Assembly: GCA_022653675.1 (NCBI GenBank) | Contig: JALCST010000020.1 | Span: 1-35,321, forward strand | Source of the DNA: Bacteroidales bacterium | Lineage (GTDB): Bacteria; Bacteroidota; Bacteroidia; Bacteroidales; UBA932 | Direction of reading: 5' to 3' | DNA length: 35,321 nucleotides | In this document: positions 33,846 to 35,321 of the stretch, piece by piece | How the letters are laid out: each line of letters begins with the position of its first letter | How positions within the stretch are numbered: position 1 is the stretch's first letter | The notes under the pieces: model-generated | The model's input: the letters and a program-made list of their open reading frames with translations, nothing else | Databases searched by the model: none | What the model was told of the DNA's origin: nothing | Program-made: the position numbers and the translations under genes

Positions 33846-35321
33846 ATGGAAGGCCTTGAAAGATTCGCGGGTATAATCGCGTTATTGCTTTTCCCTTTAT
33901 CGTGTCACTTGGCCGGGGCACAGACGCCGCGCTCTCCATTGGATTTGCCCATTGCGTTTTCCGGTACCTACGGTGAACTGCGGGGTAACCATTTCCACGA
34001 GGGCTTCGATTTCAAGGTCGGCGGAAAGGCCGGCGCCCCCGTACATGCCATAATGGACGGTTACATCTCCTGCATATCGGTATCCCAGCACGGTTTCGGG
34101 AACGCCGTTTATATCAAACATTATGACGGCATCACCTCTATCTACGGACATCTGGACCATTTCATACCCCGGATAGCGAAGTCCGTAAGAAAGGCGCAAT
34201 ATGCCAAGGAAAATTACAGGGTGCTTCTCTATTTCGGACCGAAGGATTTTCCGGTCAGGAAGGGGGATGTCATCGGTTATGCGGGTTCCACCGGGGATTC
34301 CGGAGGCCCGCACCTGCATCTGGAACTGCACGGGAGGAACGGGGTTCCGATCAATTACATAAAGCGTGGATATTACGAGATCAGGGACGATATCCCGCCT
34401 ATTTTCAACAAGATCAATTTTTATTCGTTTGCTGATGATGACGGTATCCCCGAAACTGCCTACATAACGGGGTTTACTTCCCCTAAGAGGCTTGACAGGA
34501 CGCTTTACCTGCCTGAGAGGTTTTATGTGGGGATAGATGCCGTCGACAGGCAGAACGGGACGTCCAACAGGCTTGCCGTCGAGGTTTATTCGGTCCGCCT
34601 GGACACTTCGCTCGTTTTCAGGTTCACCGTCGGAGAAATCCCGCCATCGATGGGGCATTCCATAAAGAGTCTCCGCGAATTCGACGCCAACTACTACGGC
34701 GGTACCGATATGATAAAAAGCTATGTGGAACCTGGAGATGCGCTCGCTTCCCACATAGAATGCAGCGATAGCGGGATAATAGTGCTGCGCGATACTATGA
34801 CCCACAGGTTGGAGGTTACAGCTGAAGACCAGTACGGAAATTCTTCTTCCGTGGTTTACAAAGTCAAGCGCCGGGCGATGCCGGCCGCCGTACCAGGGCA
34901 TGAAGAGGCTTCCGGAAGGACTTCCATGATGTGGAACGTGCCTAACGTCTTCATGGCCGACGGCGTGACGATGTCAATACCGGCTGGCGGCCTTTACCGT
35001 TCCATATGGTTTTCCGCAGAATCCGGAAAGGATTCCTTCGATCCCGCGTCGAACGTCTGGTCCAAGGTGTGGAAGCTCGGCGATCCGATGATCCCGCTAG
35101 GTGCTCCCGCGACGCTTTGCATTGAAGCGGATGTTCCAGATTCGCTGCACGGGAGGGCCATCATGGTGGGATTCGACAAGAAGGGGGAACCTTTTCCGGT
35201 AGGAGGGCATTGGAGCGGCGATGGCGTAACCGCTAAGGTGTCGTCATTCGGCACATATTACGTGGCGATCGATACGATCGCCCCCGAGGTCTCGTTCGGG
35301 TTCAGTGAGGGTGCGAAGATA
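33846..35321 (+). CDS. Secreted M23-family (LytM-like) peptidase, 3' end beyond the window
   Basis: An open frame runs from ATG 33846 to the window edge (492 codons, no stop), so the gene is partial. A signal peptide (GIIALLLFPLSCHLAGAQ) sends it to the periplasm. The zinc-binding LytM motifs are complete: HxxxD in NHFHEGFDF (H51, D55) and HxH in PHLHLE (156-158), with a typical GNAVYIKH and YGHLDHF between them. M23 enzymes cut peptidoglycan cross-links or act in outer-membrane biogenesis. After about residue 180 comes a long beta-rich extension of unknown role. It starts 3 bp after dnaJ and is likely on the same transcript. Confidence 0.9.
   Translation, partial: MEGLERFAGIIALLLFPLSCHLAGAQTPRSPLDLPIAFSGTYGELRGNHFHEGFDFKVGGKAGAPVHAIMDGYISCISVSQHGFGNAVYIKHYDGITSIYGHLDHFIPRIAKSVRKAQYAKENYRVLLYFGPKDFPVRKGDVIGYAGSTGDSGGPHLHLELHGRNGVPINYIKRGYYEIRDDIPPIFNKINFYSFADDDGIPETAYITGFTSPKRLDRTLYLPERFYVGIDAVDRQNGTSNRLAVEVYSVRLDTSLVFRFTVGEIPPSMGHSIKSLREFDANYYGGTDMIKSYVEPGDALASHIECSDSGIIVLRDTMTHRLEVTAEDQYGNSSSVVYKVKRRAMPAAVPGHEEASGRTSMMWNVPNVFMADGVTMSIPAGGLYRSIWFSAESGKDSFDPASNVWSKVWKLGDPMIPLGAPATLCIEADVPDSLHGRAIMVGFDKKGEPFPVGGHWSGDGVTAKVSSFGTYYVAIDTIAPEVSFGFSEGAKI

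Noticed and set aside
33897..34901. 334-residue minus-strand ORF opposite the M23 gene
   Set aside because: No domain, while the plus-strand frame has a signal peptide and complete LytM zinc motifs.

Overview
The window is a Bacteroidales-type chromosome segment. The family cannot be fixed from sequence alone. Support comes from a SusC/SusD pair with an STN-bearing SusC, FecR and an ECF sigma factor, from several TAnnTTTG-type -7 boxes, and from the general scarcity of Shine-Dalgarno motifs. The 3' two thirds is near 50% GC and densely packed. The first 10 kb is more AT-rich and looks like an acquired defence island.

Region 1 (about 380-9870, minus strand) is a type I restriction-modification operon transcribed hsdM, a short DinD-like gene, hsdS, an HD-domain/GHKL-ATPase gene, hsdR. 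The first three overlap by 4 nt each. The HD/GHKL gene starts 6 nt after hsdS but carries a one-base frameshift at about 6461, so its annotated ORF lacks the first half of the HD domain. The island is followed by two truncated IS21-family istA starts joined tail to tail (9960-10442).

Region 2 (10636-21285) is a polysaccharide-utilisation-like locus: fecR, susC, susD, a GH89 alpha-N-acetylglucosaminidase and, unusually last, the ECF sigma factor. It probably harvests alpha-linked GlcNAc from host or other glycans. A divergent lipoprotein with two retropepsin DTG motifs and a PDZ domain lies beside it.

Region 3 (21282-24544, minus strand) is a five-gene operon: DUF5320-like Gly-rich protein, radical SAM enzyme, NifX/ORP-family protein, and two MinD-type ATPases that each carry two [4Fe-4S] ferredoxin motifs. 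It resembles the Orange Protein (ORP) gene set of anaerobes. A divergent TetR regulator (24695) heads a second operon: acyltransferase, GT8, GT8, acyltransferase, probably making a glycolipid. A perfect 9-2-9 palindrome between the two operons is a good candidate TetR operator, so one regulator may link an Fe-S operon to an envelope-lipid operon.

Region 4 (28780-31926, minus strand) is nadD, an apparently exported Memo-AMMECR1 fusion, and the AmmeMemoRadiSam radical SAM enzyme. Region 5 (32037-end, plus strand) is grpE, dnaJ and a secreted M23 peptidase cut by the window edge. No tRNA, rRNA or CRISPR array was seen.
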